Assembly: GCF_036898095.1 (NCBI RefSeq)
Contig: NC_090736.1
Coordinates: forward strand, 16,323,689-16,387,688
Direction: 5' to 3'
Length of the DNA: 64,000 nt
Source: Palaemon carinicauda
Taxonomy: Eukaryota; Arthropoda; Malacostraca; Decapoda; Palaemonidae
How positions within the stretch are numbered: the stretch's first letter is position 1; each line of letters begins with the position of its first letter. Of the stretch, positions 10,891-21,249 are shown one piece after another. The notes under the pieces were generated by a model. It was not told the DNA's origin and did no database searches. It worked only from the letters and a program-made list of their open reading frames with translations. The translations under genes and the position numbers were made by a program.

Positions 10891-11991
10891 GTGATTAGCG
10901 CAAAGTGTGTCAGTGTTGTGCGTGAGGGTACTTCTGTGCGTGCCAGTCGTCCTCCCAGTCCGGGACCTCTTGCAAGCTCCCAAGCCCAGGGGAGAAGCAA
11001 TGTCGAAGGGCAAAAGGGTTCGGCAGGCCTTGATCGGCGCACAGAAGTATCCTCGGTGGTTGCGGGCGTGTCTTACAGAGACCGTCACTCCCACCCGCAG
11101 ACGATTGAGCCCTTATTTTGCTCGTCTGCAGAAGAAATTTCGGGGAGAAAACGCTGGACTCAGGTCTCAAGACCTCTTAAACGTAAAGTCCAGACCTCTA
11201 GAGTTCAACAACCCGGATGCAGTCATTGGGTTAGCTCTGACTCTCCGCAGTCATCAGGTGACTGCACACCTCCTAAGAGAGGTAAGGCGATGCCTCAACA
11301 GACCTCATCTTCTGTTAAGGCTTTGCCTCAACAGACCTTATCGTCTGTTGATCCCAAGATGACTTTGCTGCAGTCCATGCAGTCGCAGCTTGCGGTCTTA
11401 ATGCGTGAGTTTCAGGCTGAGAAGGTTACACCTCCTCCTGCGAGCGCTCCGCCTCACCGCAGTCCAGTCTGCCAGGCGTACGAAGTTGAGGTTCCTCAAG
11501 CTACCTTACCGAGTTCAGAGTTGCCAGTTACCAGCGTTGTGCAGCAACCTCAACCTTCCTTAAGGCAACCTCAACAATGGGAGCAGGAGTCTTATGCCTT
11601 GAGGCAAGATTTTCTTGCAGTTAGACCATCTTTGAGGCTACAACCTTTTGAGGTACGACAACCTCTACCATCCTTGAGGCAGCCACCTCAGCTCTCGCAG
11701 CTGCTACCTCAACTTTCCTCAAGGCGAGAGCCTCAACTCTTGAGGCTAGCTCCTCAGGAACCTCAACTCGTGAGACAGGAACTGCGTTCTGCGCAGCCGC
11801 TACCTCAACTCTCGCAGCTCACACCTCAAGAACCTCAACTCGTGAGTCAAGAGCCTCTCTCTGCGCAGCCACCTCAACCCTTGAGGCAAGCGCAACTCTT
11901 GAGGCAGGAACCTCATGCTATGAGTCAGCCACCTCAACGCATGCATCTGCCACTTTCTCCTCAACTTGAGCCTCTTCCCATTCAACTTTGA
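10891..11991 (+). CDS. DE2 Gag-like ORF, truncated, with Gln/Pro/Leu-rich repeats
   Basis: 366 codons open from an ATG at 10891, but this start is probably secondary: residues 1-130 align with the middle of the DE3 Gag-like protein (SPGPLASSQAQGRSNV, VSRPLKRK, PGCSHW), whose own N-terminal ~150 residues carry the Cys motif missing here. Residues ~130-170 hold the MQSQL..AVLMREF helix block also seen in DE3. From about residue 215 to the end the sequence becomes a run of degenerate repeats built on PQL, RQEP and LRQ. The nucleic-acid or particle role is inferred only from position. The ORF ends in unrelated AT-rich DNA, so the normal C-terminus is lost. Could be an expressed truncated protein or a dead ORF. 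Confidence 0.6.
   Translation: MISAKCVSVVREGTSVRASRPPSPGPLASSQAQGRSNVEGQKGSAGLDRRTEVSSVVAGVSYRDRHSHPQTIEPLFCSSAEEISGRKRWTQVSRPLKRKVQTSRVQQPGCSHWVSSDSPQSSGDCTPPKRGKAMPQQTSSSVKALPQQTLSSVDPKMTLLQSMQSQLAVLMREFQAEKVTPPPASAPPHRSPVCQAYEVEVPQATLPSSELPVTSVVQQPQPSLRQPQQWEQESYALRQDFLAVRPSLRLQPFEVRQPLPSLRQPPQLSQLLPQLSSRREPQLLRLAPQEPQLVRQELRSAQPLPQLSQLTPQEPQLVSQEPLSAQPPQPLRQAQLLRQEPHAMSQPPQRMHLPLSPQLEPLPIQL
11560..11990 (+). repeat. In-frame low-complexity repeats in DE2 Gag-like ORF
   Basis: Degenerate 12-30 bp units around cctcaact(c/t), (t/g)tgaggcaa and gcgcagcc. They keep the frame open over 140 codons, unlike the DE3 homologue, which lacks this block. Confidence 0.7.
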
Positions 11992-11999
11992 AATAACAA

Positions 12000-12256
12000 A
12001 TGACAATAATAACACCTCATTACTTTCATAACTTGCATTTGTAATCATATACATGTATGCCTACACAAACATTATGATAATGGAGGTTATTCGTATTACT
12101 TAAGTAAAAAATATATATGTATTCCTTGCAATATATTTTTAACAAATCGCAAATATGGCAAAATATCTTCAAAACAAAAATGAATCATGAGTTATGAATG
12201 TAATGTAAATATTATGTTGATATTAAAACCCCATGCAAGCATGCATGAAGTAATGC
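12000..12256. other. AT-rich insertion in DE2, no gene
   Basis: AT-rich sequence unrelated to DE3, separating the Gag-like ORF from the hAT remnant. Confidence 0.4.
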
Positions 12257-12470
12257 AGTGTTGCCAACAGGGCGAGTTTCCCTGTCCTGAGGTGAAGTAG
12301 ATTATAGATCGTATATTTAGTGCAGCTTAATTCTACGATTATCATGCCGGCTATCAAATTCATCAACAAAACAGTCTAAATCAATTCCCTCGGCACGTGC
12401 ACTTTCAATGGACAGTAATGCGATATTACTCAATCTAGCACTGGTCATGGAATTTCTGAGAAATGTTACA
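12257..12470 (-). pseudogene. hAT-family transposase C-terminal remnant
   Basis: Minus-strand frame ending at 12317 gives MTSARLSNIALLSIESARAE followed by a Val-Asp-Glu-Phe-Asp block, which resembles the C-terminal dimerisation end of hAT transposases (RLSxLALLSIE, then xVDxFA). About 60 bp beyond the stop lies cagtgttgccaac at 12257, which fits a hAT terminal repeat (CAGTG start). Upstream coding is cut off at the 16-bp repeat. No partner end or 8-bp duplication was found, so it is a fragment within DE2. Confidence 0.6.
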
Positions 12471-12498
12471 CGCCATGCAACATGCTCTGCTTCTCTTA

Positions 12499-12549
12499 CA
12501 GCATGCTCTACATACAGCATGCTCTGCATACAGCATGCTCTGCATACCT
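12499..12549 (+). repeat. 16-bp tandem repeat
   Basis: Three units of cagcatgctctgcata-like sequence; each contains the palindrome gcatgc. Confidence 0.85.
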
Positions 12550-12807
12550 TACCGCATGCTTCTCAGTCACACATCTTTGGTTGTTGCCAACTCACTAGAC
12601 TGTCAAGCAGTTTCATAACGTTGCCTTCTAGTCTGCTGCTTTTGCACCAGTGAAACCCTCACTGAGAGAACTTAGCTTTTCTCGGATATGGTCCCTGTAG
12701 ATGAGAAAGTGCTTTTCTCCCTCCTTCTGATATTCCCTTGAGGACTCTGTCATTTGGAGAGGAGCCTTTAGCTGCGTAGCCTCCTTGGACTTTTATTTAA
12801 GCATAAC

Positions 12808-13140
12808 ATGCTTCCAGGGAAGGTAATGGTTCCACTTCAATCGCTAACCCCGTCTGTTACCACACCTGCTCCCATAGACCTTGAGCTGTGTTGCAAGACA
12901 TGCAGTCCAAGCTTAGTCCTTGTTAGAGGATTTTTTGTTTACGGAGTCAGTGTGTCACTGGGAAGACGTTCAACAACCAGCAGAAGTGACTTGTTGTGAC
13001 GCAGTGCGGCAACCTCAGCAACCCGATAAGGAGTTGTCTGTACGACCCAGACAGTCTAGACAGCTTCGGGTTGTCACTGTACTTCCTCGCTTCCCCATGG
13101 TTGACAGTTCACAGACTGTGCAGCAGTACCATGATCTTGT
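12808..13140 (+). pseudogene. Second copy of DE2 mid-Gag segment
   Basis: Across frames it reads LTPSVTTPAPID, then DVQQPAEVTCCDA and VDSSQTVQQ. These align with LTPSVTAPIPVD, DVRQPSELTCFDA and VDSSQDCQA in the DE3 Gag-like protein. Since 11280-11440 already encodes the equivalent earlier block, DE2 carries this Gag region twice, which suggests a recombinant between two related copies. Confidence 0.6.
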
Positions 13141-13890
13141 GTCCGGCTCCGTCAGACGACTGGCTTTTAAGAGCTCCCACAAGTCGTCGCTGTCTGGAGA
13201 TTCTCAGATGGACTATGGATCTGACCAAGGAACTGGGCCTCCTGGTCAATTTTGAGGAGTCTCAGCTCGTCCCATCCCAGACCATTGTCTACCTGGGTAT
13301 GGATCTTCAGAGTCGAGCTTTTCGGGCTTTTCCGTCGGCCCCAAGGATCTTCCAAGCCCTAGAATGCATCCAGAGCATGCTGAGAAGGAACCGATGCTCA
13401 GTCAGGTAGTGGATGAGTCTAACAGGGACACTTTCATCGCTGGCCCTGTTCATCGTGTTAGGGAGACTCCACCTCCCCCCCCTTCAGTATCATCTAGCTG
13501 CTCACTGGATAAAGGACATGACGCTAGAGACGGTCTCAGTTCCTGTTTCCGAAGAGAGGAGGTCTTCTCTCGCGTGGTGTAAGAACAGCTTTCTTCTCAA
13601 GGAAGTCTACATTTGGCTGTTCAGAAACCCCACCGCCGTCTCCTCTCGGACGCATCAGACACGGGCTGGGGTGCGACTTTGGACGGACAGGAATGCTCGG
13701 GAACATGGAATCAGGAGCAAAGGACACTTCACATCAATTGCAAGGAGTTGTTGGCGGTTCTTCTGGCCTTGATAAACTTCAAGTCCCTCCAGCTTAACAA
13801 GGTGGTGGAGGTGGACTCTGACAACACCACAGCCCTAGCTTACATCTTCAAGCAGGGAGGGACTCTTTCGTGGAAGTTGTTCTAGATCGC
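13141..13890 (+). pseudogene. DE2 RT (C-terminal half) and RNase H, broken
   Basis: Jumps from mid-Gag straight to DDWLLRAPTSRRCLEILRW, the sequence that follows the Tyr-Leu of the YLDD box; everything upstream in RT, including motif A, is deleted. FPSAPRIFQALE and GTLSSLALF follow as in DE3. A stop (tag at about 13408) and frameshifts separate this from the RNase H frame 13613-13885, which has SDASDTGWGATLDGQE, then HINCKELLAVLLAL and VEVDSDNTTALAYI, so the three acidic RNase H blocks are kept. The frame dies at 13885 (SWKLF then stop). Confidence 0.8.
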
Positions 13891-14301
13891 AAGGGACCTC
13901 CTCATCTGGTCAAAAGATCGAAAGCTCACGCTGGCAACGAGGTTCATTCAGGGCGGTATGAATGTCATGGCAGATCGCCTCAGCCGGAAGGGTCAGGTCA
14001 TCCCCACAGAGTGGACCCTTCACAAGAGTGTTTGCAGCAGACTTTGGGCCCTGTGGGGTCAGCCAACCATAGATCTGTTCGCTACCTCGATAACCTAGAG
14101 ACTCCTGTTGTATTGTTCTCCGATTCCAGACCCAGCAGCAGTTCACGTGGATGCTTTTCTGCTGGATTGGTCCCATCTCGACCTGTATGCATTCCCGCCG
14201 TTCAAGATTGTCAACAGGGTACTTCAGAAGTTCTCCTCTCGCAAAGGGACACGGCTGACGTGGGTTGGCTCCGCTCTGGCCCGCGAGAGAATGGTTCATA
14301 G
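13870..14301 (+). pseudogene. DE2 alternative frame over RNase H tail
   Basis: An open frame of 143 codons overlapping the RNase H and downstream Pol region. It resembles the equivalent frame of the DE3 recombinase ORF (shared DRKGP.HLVKRS, NEV, and PxQDCQQGT). Similarity in this frame partly follows from nucleotide similarity, so coding is not proven. Confidence 0.35.
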
Positions 14302-15479
14302 AGGTACTGCAATGGCTGGTCGACATTCCCAGGACTCTTCCTCTAGGAGTGAACCTTCTACGTCAACCTCACGTAAAGAAGGTACACCCAAACCTCCACG
14401 CTCTTCGTCTGACTGCCTTCAGACTTTCGAAAGACTCTCAAGAGCTAGGGGCTTTTCGAAGGAGGCAGCCAGAGCGATTGCCAGAGCAAGGAGAACATCC
14501 ACTCTCAGAATCTATCAGTCTCAAGGGGAAGTCTTCCGTAGCTGGTACAAGACCAATGCAGTTTCCTCAACCAGTACCACTGTAACCCAGATTGCTGACT
14601 TCCTGTTACATCTAAGGAAAGTAAGATCCCTTTCAGCTCCTACGATCAAGGGTTACAGAAGTATGTTGGCAGCGGTTTTCCGCCACAGAGGCTTGGATCT
14701 TTCCACCAACAAAGATCTACAGGACCTCCCTAGGTCTTTTGAGACCTCAAAGGAACGTCGGTTGTCCACTCCAGGCTGGAATCTAGACGTGGTCCTAAGG
14801 TTCCTTATGTCATCAAGATTTGAACCTCTCCAATCAGCCTCTTTTTAGGACTTCACATTAAAAACTCTTTTCCTCGTGTGCTTGACAACAGCTAAAAGAG
14901 TAAGTGAGATCCACGCCTTCAGCAGGATCATTGTTTTCACATCTGAAACGGCTACATGTTCCTTGCAGCTCGGTTTTTGCTAAACGAGCTTCCTTCACGT
15001 CCTTGGCCTAAGTCGTTCGAGATCCCAAGCCTGTCCAACTTGGTGGGGAATGAACTGGAGAGAGTACTTTGCCCAGTTAGAGCTCTTAGGTACTATCTAA
15101 AAAGGTCTTAACCTTTACGAGGACAATCAGAAGCCTTATGGTGTGCTATCAAGAAACCTTCTTTTCCAAGTTCTAAGAACTCAGTTTCTTACTATTCAGG
15201 CTTCTGATTAGGGAAGCACATTCTCATCTGAAGGAAGAAGACCTTGCTTTGCTGAAGGTAAGGACACATGAAGTGGGAGCTGTGGCTACTTCAGTGGCCT
15301 TCAAACAGAACCGTTCTCTGCAGAGTGTTATGGATGCAACCTATTGGAGAAGCAAGTCAGTGTTCGCATCATTCTATCTCAAAGATGTCCAGTCTCTTTA
15401 CGAGTACTGCTACACCCTGGGACCATTCGTAGCAACGAATGCAGTAGTAGGCGAGGGCTCAGCCACTACATTCCCATAA
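14108..15479 (+). pseudogene. DE2 tyrosine recombinase, broken
   Basis: The frame 14108-14848 begins in the Pol C-terminal block (DLYAFPPFKIVN), and near 14265 a frameshift brings it into the recombinase frame: SSDCLQTFERLSRARGFSKE, IKGYRSMLAAVFRHRGLDLS. It stops at 14846. About 14890-14920 still encodes the first catalytic Arg block (TAKRVSEIHAFS). Then 15249-15479 gives THEVGAVATSVAF and YWRSKSVFASFYLKD: the HxxR motif has become HEVG, losing the second Arg, while the Tyr block is intact. Not functional. Confidence 0.85.
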
Positions 15480-15863
15480 TCCCATAACCTTTTAACCTTT
15501 CTCTTGAATACTTTTATGGGTTGTACGGTCGGCTAAGAAGCCTTCCACATCCTTGTTGATTTGGCGGGTGGTCAATTCTTTCTTGAGAAGCGCCGAGGTT
15601 AAAGGTTGTGATGAGGTCCTTTAGTATGGGTTGCAGCCCTTGATACTTCAGCACCTTAGAGTTGTTCAGCCTCCTAAGAGGAACGCTGCGCTCAGTAAGG
15701 AAGACGAACTTATTTATGGCAGAGTAATGGCTCAAGTCGACTTCCTTACCAGGTACTTGTAATTTCATTGTTATTTTGAATAACTGATAATATGAAATAC
15801 GGGATACTTAGTTTCTTGATATACATGTACACTGGTTTTCACCCACCTCCCTGGGTGTGAATC
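15480..15863 (+). other. DE2 3' untranslated region
   Basis: Aligns with the corresponding 3' region of DE3 (gggttgcagcccttgatact, cttccttaccaggtac.t, and the terminal gggtgtgaatcagcta block). No gene. Confidence 0.6.
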
Positions 15864-15953
15864 AGCTACATGATTATCGGGTAAGTTTAATATTGAAAAA
15901 TGTTATTTTCATTAGTAAAATAAATTTTTGAATATACTTACCCGATAATCATG
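15864..15953 (+). repeat. DE2 internal complementary region (ICR)
   Basis: 15864-15900 is the reverse complement of the left terminus (9551-9588); 15901-15953 is the reverse complement of 16138-16190. The junction is gaaaaa/tgttattt. Confidence 0.88.
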
Positions 15954-15995
15954 ATTTAATTGACCCACCCTTCCTCCCCATAGAACCAGTGGACC

Positions 15996-16191
15996 GAGGA
16001 AAAATTGAGGTGGTGTCAACAAGAAGTACTGCAGTACCTGGCCACAGGTGGCGCTTGTGAGTACACCCCCCTCTTGTATAGCGATCGCTGGCGTATCCCT
16101 TCCGTAGAATTCTGTCGGGCAACGGAGTTGACAGCTACATGATTATCGGGTAAGTATATTCAAAAATTTATTTTACTAATGAAAATAACAT
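15996..16191 (+). repeat. DE2 right inverted terminal repeat
   Basis: Inverted, apparently identical copy of the left repeat up to acttacccg, then its own outer end (taagtatattcaaaaattta..). Palindrome agcgatcgct at 16080-16089. Confidence 0.87.
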
Positions 16192-17051
16192 GTTTCTATT
16201 ATTTGTCATCCATTCAGTATCTCAGTTTAAAAAAATGGGATTAATTTTACAAAATGTACAGTATGATTTTGGTGGTGTTCCTTTTGCATCCTACAGTTAA
16301 TTGGGTGACTGTGGTAAGGTGAAATTTACAGAATTCTAAAAGTAATTGGGAAGTTAATTGTCTCTTGTCCCTTTAGGTAATATATATAGAAATCTCACGT
16401 AGATCTCTGTCAATCAATGCAAGTTTTAGATTCGTTAGTATAATTACCATTTGTGTTGTGGCATTTCCTAGAGTCAGGCTGGGAGGAACGTAGAGAGGAG
16501 AGGTCCCCTTTTTGTTTCATTTGTTTGATGTCCGCTACCCCCCAAAATTGGGGGAAGTGCTTTGGTATATGTATGTATGTAGTTTAGGGAATTTATGTTA
16601 GACAACAGATGTTAAACCTGATATTGTGTTAGCAACCACTTTTTGGGAACCATTAGTATTTTTCTGTTCAAATGGAAGCTGTTGTCCTGAGTTCTATTTT
16701 GTCAGGTGCATTAGTTATTCTCTCTGTAAAATTATTTCTTACAAATAATTCTTGAACAATGATGAAAATCTTTCTGTGGTTCTTGGGAAAGATTTGAAAT
16801 ACTGTAAAGAGTTTTTGCATCTCTTAATTTTTCCCCATCATGCTCCAAATATTTTTATCATACTATATCATTAAAGGGTTTTGGGTTATTTTCTGTAATA
16901 TCTCGTGAGAGAACTATTTATGAGTGTAATTGTCTTAAGAGCCCATTTGCTAAAATAAATCTTGCTAATGTGACTGACGTCTGTCTTTTGCTGTAAGTAT
17001 TGAAAGACCTTTCAGTCATTAACCGTATATAAAATGACTTGGTTTCAACAG
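16192..17051 (+). other. Intron end upstream of SHPRH exon
   Basis: Intronic by inference. Contains a motif (16505-16580: gatgtc.gctacccccc, aattgggggaagtgc, then tatgtatgta) that looks like a dispersed repeat but is seen only once in this window. Ends at the 3' splice site tttcaacag (17051). Confidence 0.6.
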
Positions 17052-17237
17052 GTTCAAGGAAGTTTGTCAACAAAAATGGAAGGAGTTGTTCGTCTGGTAC
17101 TGAAGATAAAGGAGAAAGACCCAGAAGCCAAAATCCTAGTATTTTCGTCTTGGAACGATGTTTTAGATGTCATAGGTGATGCCTTTGCCCAGAATGGAAT
17201 CACCTACAGAGCTCTTCATAAACACTCCAAATTTCAG
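17052..17237 (+). CDS. SHPRH: SHPRH-like SNF2 helicase / E3 ligase, penultimate visible exon
   Basis: A 62-codon exon, phase 0 at both ends, between acceptor ..caacag (17043-17051) and donor cag/gtacag (17238). It encodes the start of the C-terminal helicase lobe: VQGSLSTKMEGVVRLVL, then AKILVFSSWNDVLDVI (motif IV) and ALHKHSKFQ. This fits SHPRH, the SNF2-RING ubiquitin ligase that polyubiquitinates PCNA at stalled forks in other animals. The reading frame joins the exon at 23185 exactly (KFQ/THLAAFK). Upstream SNF2, linker-histone, PHD and RING exons must lie left of the window. The ATG at 17034 is intronic and is not a start. Confidence 0.9.
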
Positions 17238-20200
17238 GTACAGTACAGTATATTGTATTTATTTTGGAGAAGTTTTTGGTGTATATTTGTTGGTGTGGTA
17301 CTGTTATAAACACAAATTATTGTTCCAATCAAATGTCTCTTCAATGTGTTATAATGTTTAGACTTTGTAGGTTACTTCTTCTGAATAAGTCTAAGTAAGT
17401 TAACTTTAAAACAGTTTATTAACATCTCCATCACAGGAGTATAGATGGTTTGTTCGGATGACCATTCCGTATGACAGGTTGATCAGAACTAACTAAAATA
17501 TCCATATTGATGATAATGTATAGTTAGTTATCTCAGCATTTAATGATACAGTATATGTAAACACAACATTACTACCGGAAGGCAGCTGTATCCGGTTGAG
17601 ACAACTCTTCTCACGGTTTGTTTTGTTTACTCTTCATGGAAAATGTTACATTGCAAATGGTATGCTTGGTCTTGACTTTCGCATCCTGCTTATGACTGAT
17701 TTGGCGTTCTCACACTCGCTCCTAACTTCTACATTGACCTCTTGGGTCATGGATTTAATCATGTAATTTTACACACATTACATATTAAGCTTTAGGGAAT
17801 TATGATAACCACAATAATAAAAAAAAGCTAAGCATTGAAAGCAAAGCAATTTGGCATATACTACATATTAAGCTGCCTTCACTTAAAGTTTCTTTAATTG
17901 CCTTGAATGAACCTATCCTTTCCTTGCGATGTTCAGTATCATTGTTTTCTGGAACGTGTGTGTTTAATCATTACCAGTTAGAATTGTTTTGACTTGAAAA
18001 TATGATAATGCAATAGAGTTCACTGTGAAAATCATATTTCATATAGCAGTTTCACCCTAATGCACAATGACAAAGATAATTGATTAGTCAATATTGTATG
18101 TTGTTTTGCTTAATCATCCTTTAATTTTGTGATTTTCTTTGCCTAAACATTTTTTATATAATTTTTAACTTTGTAAATTGCAGGCTAACTTCTGTAGTTT
18201 AATCCAAGCTTTTCTGTTTTTGAGAAGTTAGAAAATCAAGATATCAATAAATTAAGATAGAAATGTAGGAAATGTTTTTAGAGTCCTGTATCAATGAAGT
18301 CAAAGGTATGACTCTTTGAGCTGTCACTTGCTTTGCAGAGCGTCATTCTGTTTAGAAAACACAGTCACATTTGCATAACTTTTTTTGAATCCCCAAGCTG
18401 TAAAATGGGGAATCCGTCTTCCTTGCAATATTGTAGGAATCATTTATAGGATAATTTCTCCGAGAACCAACCTGTTCCCAAATAATTTGGCCTTCCACCT
18501 CCTGGGCATTTATTTGGACAGTTTACTTAACTCCTATTAGCTCAGATTTCATGAAAGATAGGAAAAATTGTATTGTACAGCTTAATATATTTCCTTTCTT
18601 TGATATAGGATTTTACATATTCTCTAAGATTTTCATACACATAAATAAGAGAAGAAATGGTTGTAACTACATATAAGATATGTTCAATGGCAGCAAAGGG
18701 AGAGGAAATATCTGAATGTAGAATACATCCAATGGCACTCAAAGGGGTAAGAGAGGCAGTATTGTTATTGTTGGGTGCCATGCGCTATTTCCCATTCCAT
18801 GATCCAGTGTGTATAGATGGCACTTACCCGACTATTCCACGCAATCAACAATAATTGGTGTCGCTTTACTTTCGATCTTTGTTTTATCTATACAGCATTT
18901 GAGAAAATTTATTTTTCAATGCCTGCAGAAAAGTGAACATTGCCCTTAAGTCTTTTATGTATGCTGATAATATTAATCCAACATGCCTTGGGAAATTTTA
19001 TTTTTATGATTATGGTTATATCATTCCCTTCTCTGAATGTTGGCAGCCTCCTGTGATTTTTGTTTCGTCAGGAGTAATGTTGTTATAGTCAGTTATAGAA
19101 ATCCTGGTTTACCCATTATCTATTAATCACTGTTTCAGTTATTGTATGTTATTCTCTTTAGTATCTGTGCCTTGTAAATGGTTGCTTAGGCCATCATATA
19201 TCAAGAGCAACAGCATCCAAATTGTTCATATGTCTTAGTATCACACTGCTTGGTACCAAAGGTTATTTATTCCATCGACTGTAGATCTGTTCTTGGGGCT
19301 CTTTGATGGTAGCTGATGCTATTAAACTAAATACTTTATTGGTGTACTGTATTTAAACCCCACAGGAATATGTTGATCAAAAGTGAATTTTTAAATTTTC
19401 ACATTTTACTTTTATGAATCTCAGAGAGGCTATTAAACTCATGAAAATATATATTTTTTTATTCAAAGCACATGATTCAGATGAATCAGCATCATAATAC
19501 TGTTGTACTAAAGGTAACAATCAAGTGTGAAACATGCCAAGGTAATGCTTTTTAAATAGTGTCATACTTTGTTAAAGGGCTTTGTGTTTAAGTACCGGTA
19601 CAGGTATTTCTATTGTCATATCAGCCATTTTAAAATCCATTTCAGTATTGTAAGAATTTTTGTTATTGCAGATTTCTTGAGAAAGATATACTGCAGTGTC
19701 TTCTTTGGAATTTGTGCATCCATAAGGAAGGATTTATGTTTGATTTAACATTTTGAAACATTATAGTACCACTTGCCTCCAATACAAGTGAGAGAAATAG
19801 TTTTCATATGTAGCCTGGTAGAGGGTCCATATGAATTATTGTGTATGGTGAAGCTCTCTGACTCTTGGATTTTGATTTGAAGGGTAATGTGGCTGGGCTA
19901 TCATAAAACCTTCATCAGATAATAAGGTAGTTGATGGGCAAGGATATGTCTTTTCATAGGATGATGATGACCTAAGAATCCATCAATGTTTTGTGCATTA
20001 CTGTACCAAGACTAAAACTACCATAAAAGCCTCCAAACTTATTTTCCAGTTTAGTTAGTATAGATGTAACAGGTTTAATTAAGGAGGCAATCCAAGCTAA
20101 TGTTGAATGGATACTTAAAGGACAGGGTCACCTATTAAAGTAAGTATAAAGTATACAGAACAAGAGCAAGGACAAGATTAATGAAGCCCAGATTCTCCAA

Positions 20201-20997
20201 AGATATTGGAGTGTACCTTTGAATACTGGGCACGACACCCATACTATTCAAATAAGTTACCTCAGGTACTGAAGAAATGTTAAAATTAAAAACAGTTTGA
20301 ACAAAAGACCAATCTTGGACAAAACATTTAACCAATGGCTGAAGAATAGGTTAAGGAAATTATAAACTGTAACTATCAAATATATACAGTAGTGTTTATT
20401 GAAGTTGTAGGGGATACCTTGGAAAGTAAGCAAGGATGGACTCGTTTAGGGGTAGTTACGTATATGGAAGCACTTAACTTTTTTTATTATCATTATTATT
20501 ATCAGATTAATATTACTAAAGTATTATTGTGTTCTAAAATGGCTTATGGAATAAACTAAACAGCTATTTATCTGACAAAAGATTCAGCAGAATAGAATGT
20601 CTTGATGAAAAGACCCAGGGCTAAAAGGAATAGCCTTCGAATAATATTAAAAGCAGAAAGACCTTATGAATGTTCAACAGATAAAAAACAACTTCCAAAA
20701 ATAAATGAAAATATGAGTTCATCTTCAAACAAGGAATTTCAATACTGTAGAAGGTTTAGGGTATAGAAAATAAAATTTTACCATTTCAGTATATCAATTA
20801 CAGTATTGTCTGGCTCCTGGCAACTAAATGTGGCATCTTAGGTGGACCAGCTGTGATGAAAGTAGCGGCTCAAATACTCCAGGCAATAGTGCAAAACATA
20901 TTAAGACTCCATCCCTGATTTTCACTGAAATAAGTTATTTCACTTTAGGGAGTGCATTTTTTCTTCAGAACCTAGTCTTGTCAAGAGTTGTTTTCTC

Positions 20998-21249
20998 CAT
21001 AACCCAGTCTTGACAAGAGTGTGTTCTTCGTAACCTATCCTTGTCAAGAGGAGTATTCTTCATAACCTAGTCTTGACAAGAGTGTGTTCTTCGTAACCTA
21101 TCCTTGTCAAGAGGAGTATTCTTCATAACCTAGTCTTGACAAGAGTGTGTTCTTCGTAACCTATCCTTGTCAAGAGGAGTATTCTTCATAACCTAGTCTT
21201 GACAAGAGTGTGTTCTTCGTAACCTATCCTTGTCAAGAGGAGTATTCTT
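20998..21249 (+). repeat. 63-bp minisatellite, four units
   Basis: Units start at 20998, 21061, 21124 and 21187 with cataacc(t/c)agtcttgacaa; the last three are near identical. Each is itself a dimer of ~31 bp halves, one with tcttgacaaga and one with ccttgtcaaga, so every half carries a small palindrome around ttg(a/t)caa. A partial unit precedes at about 20969. Confidence 0.95.

Larger units (their letters stand above)
9551..16191 (+). mobile_element. DE2: DIRS-type retrotransposon, young ends, broken coding
   Basis: A 6.6 kb element with inverted terminal repeats at 9551-9741 and 15996-16191 that look identical over about 150 bp, and an ICR at 15864-15953 that matches the right end without mismatch over 53 bp. 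Inside: 5' region with a (GA)n tract, Gag-like ORF (10891-11991), hAT remnant (12257-12470), a second partial Gag-like segment, RT lacking its N-terminal half, RNase H, and a tyrosine recombinase with frameshifts and a lost catalytic Arg. Same lineage as DE3. Identical repeats next to ruined genes suggest last movement was driven in trans (inference). Confidence 0.88.

Noticed and set aside
17034..17051. ATG upstream of the SHPRH exon as a start codon
   Set aside because: It lies before a clear splice acceptor and the exon encodes mid-protein helicase sequence.
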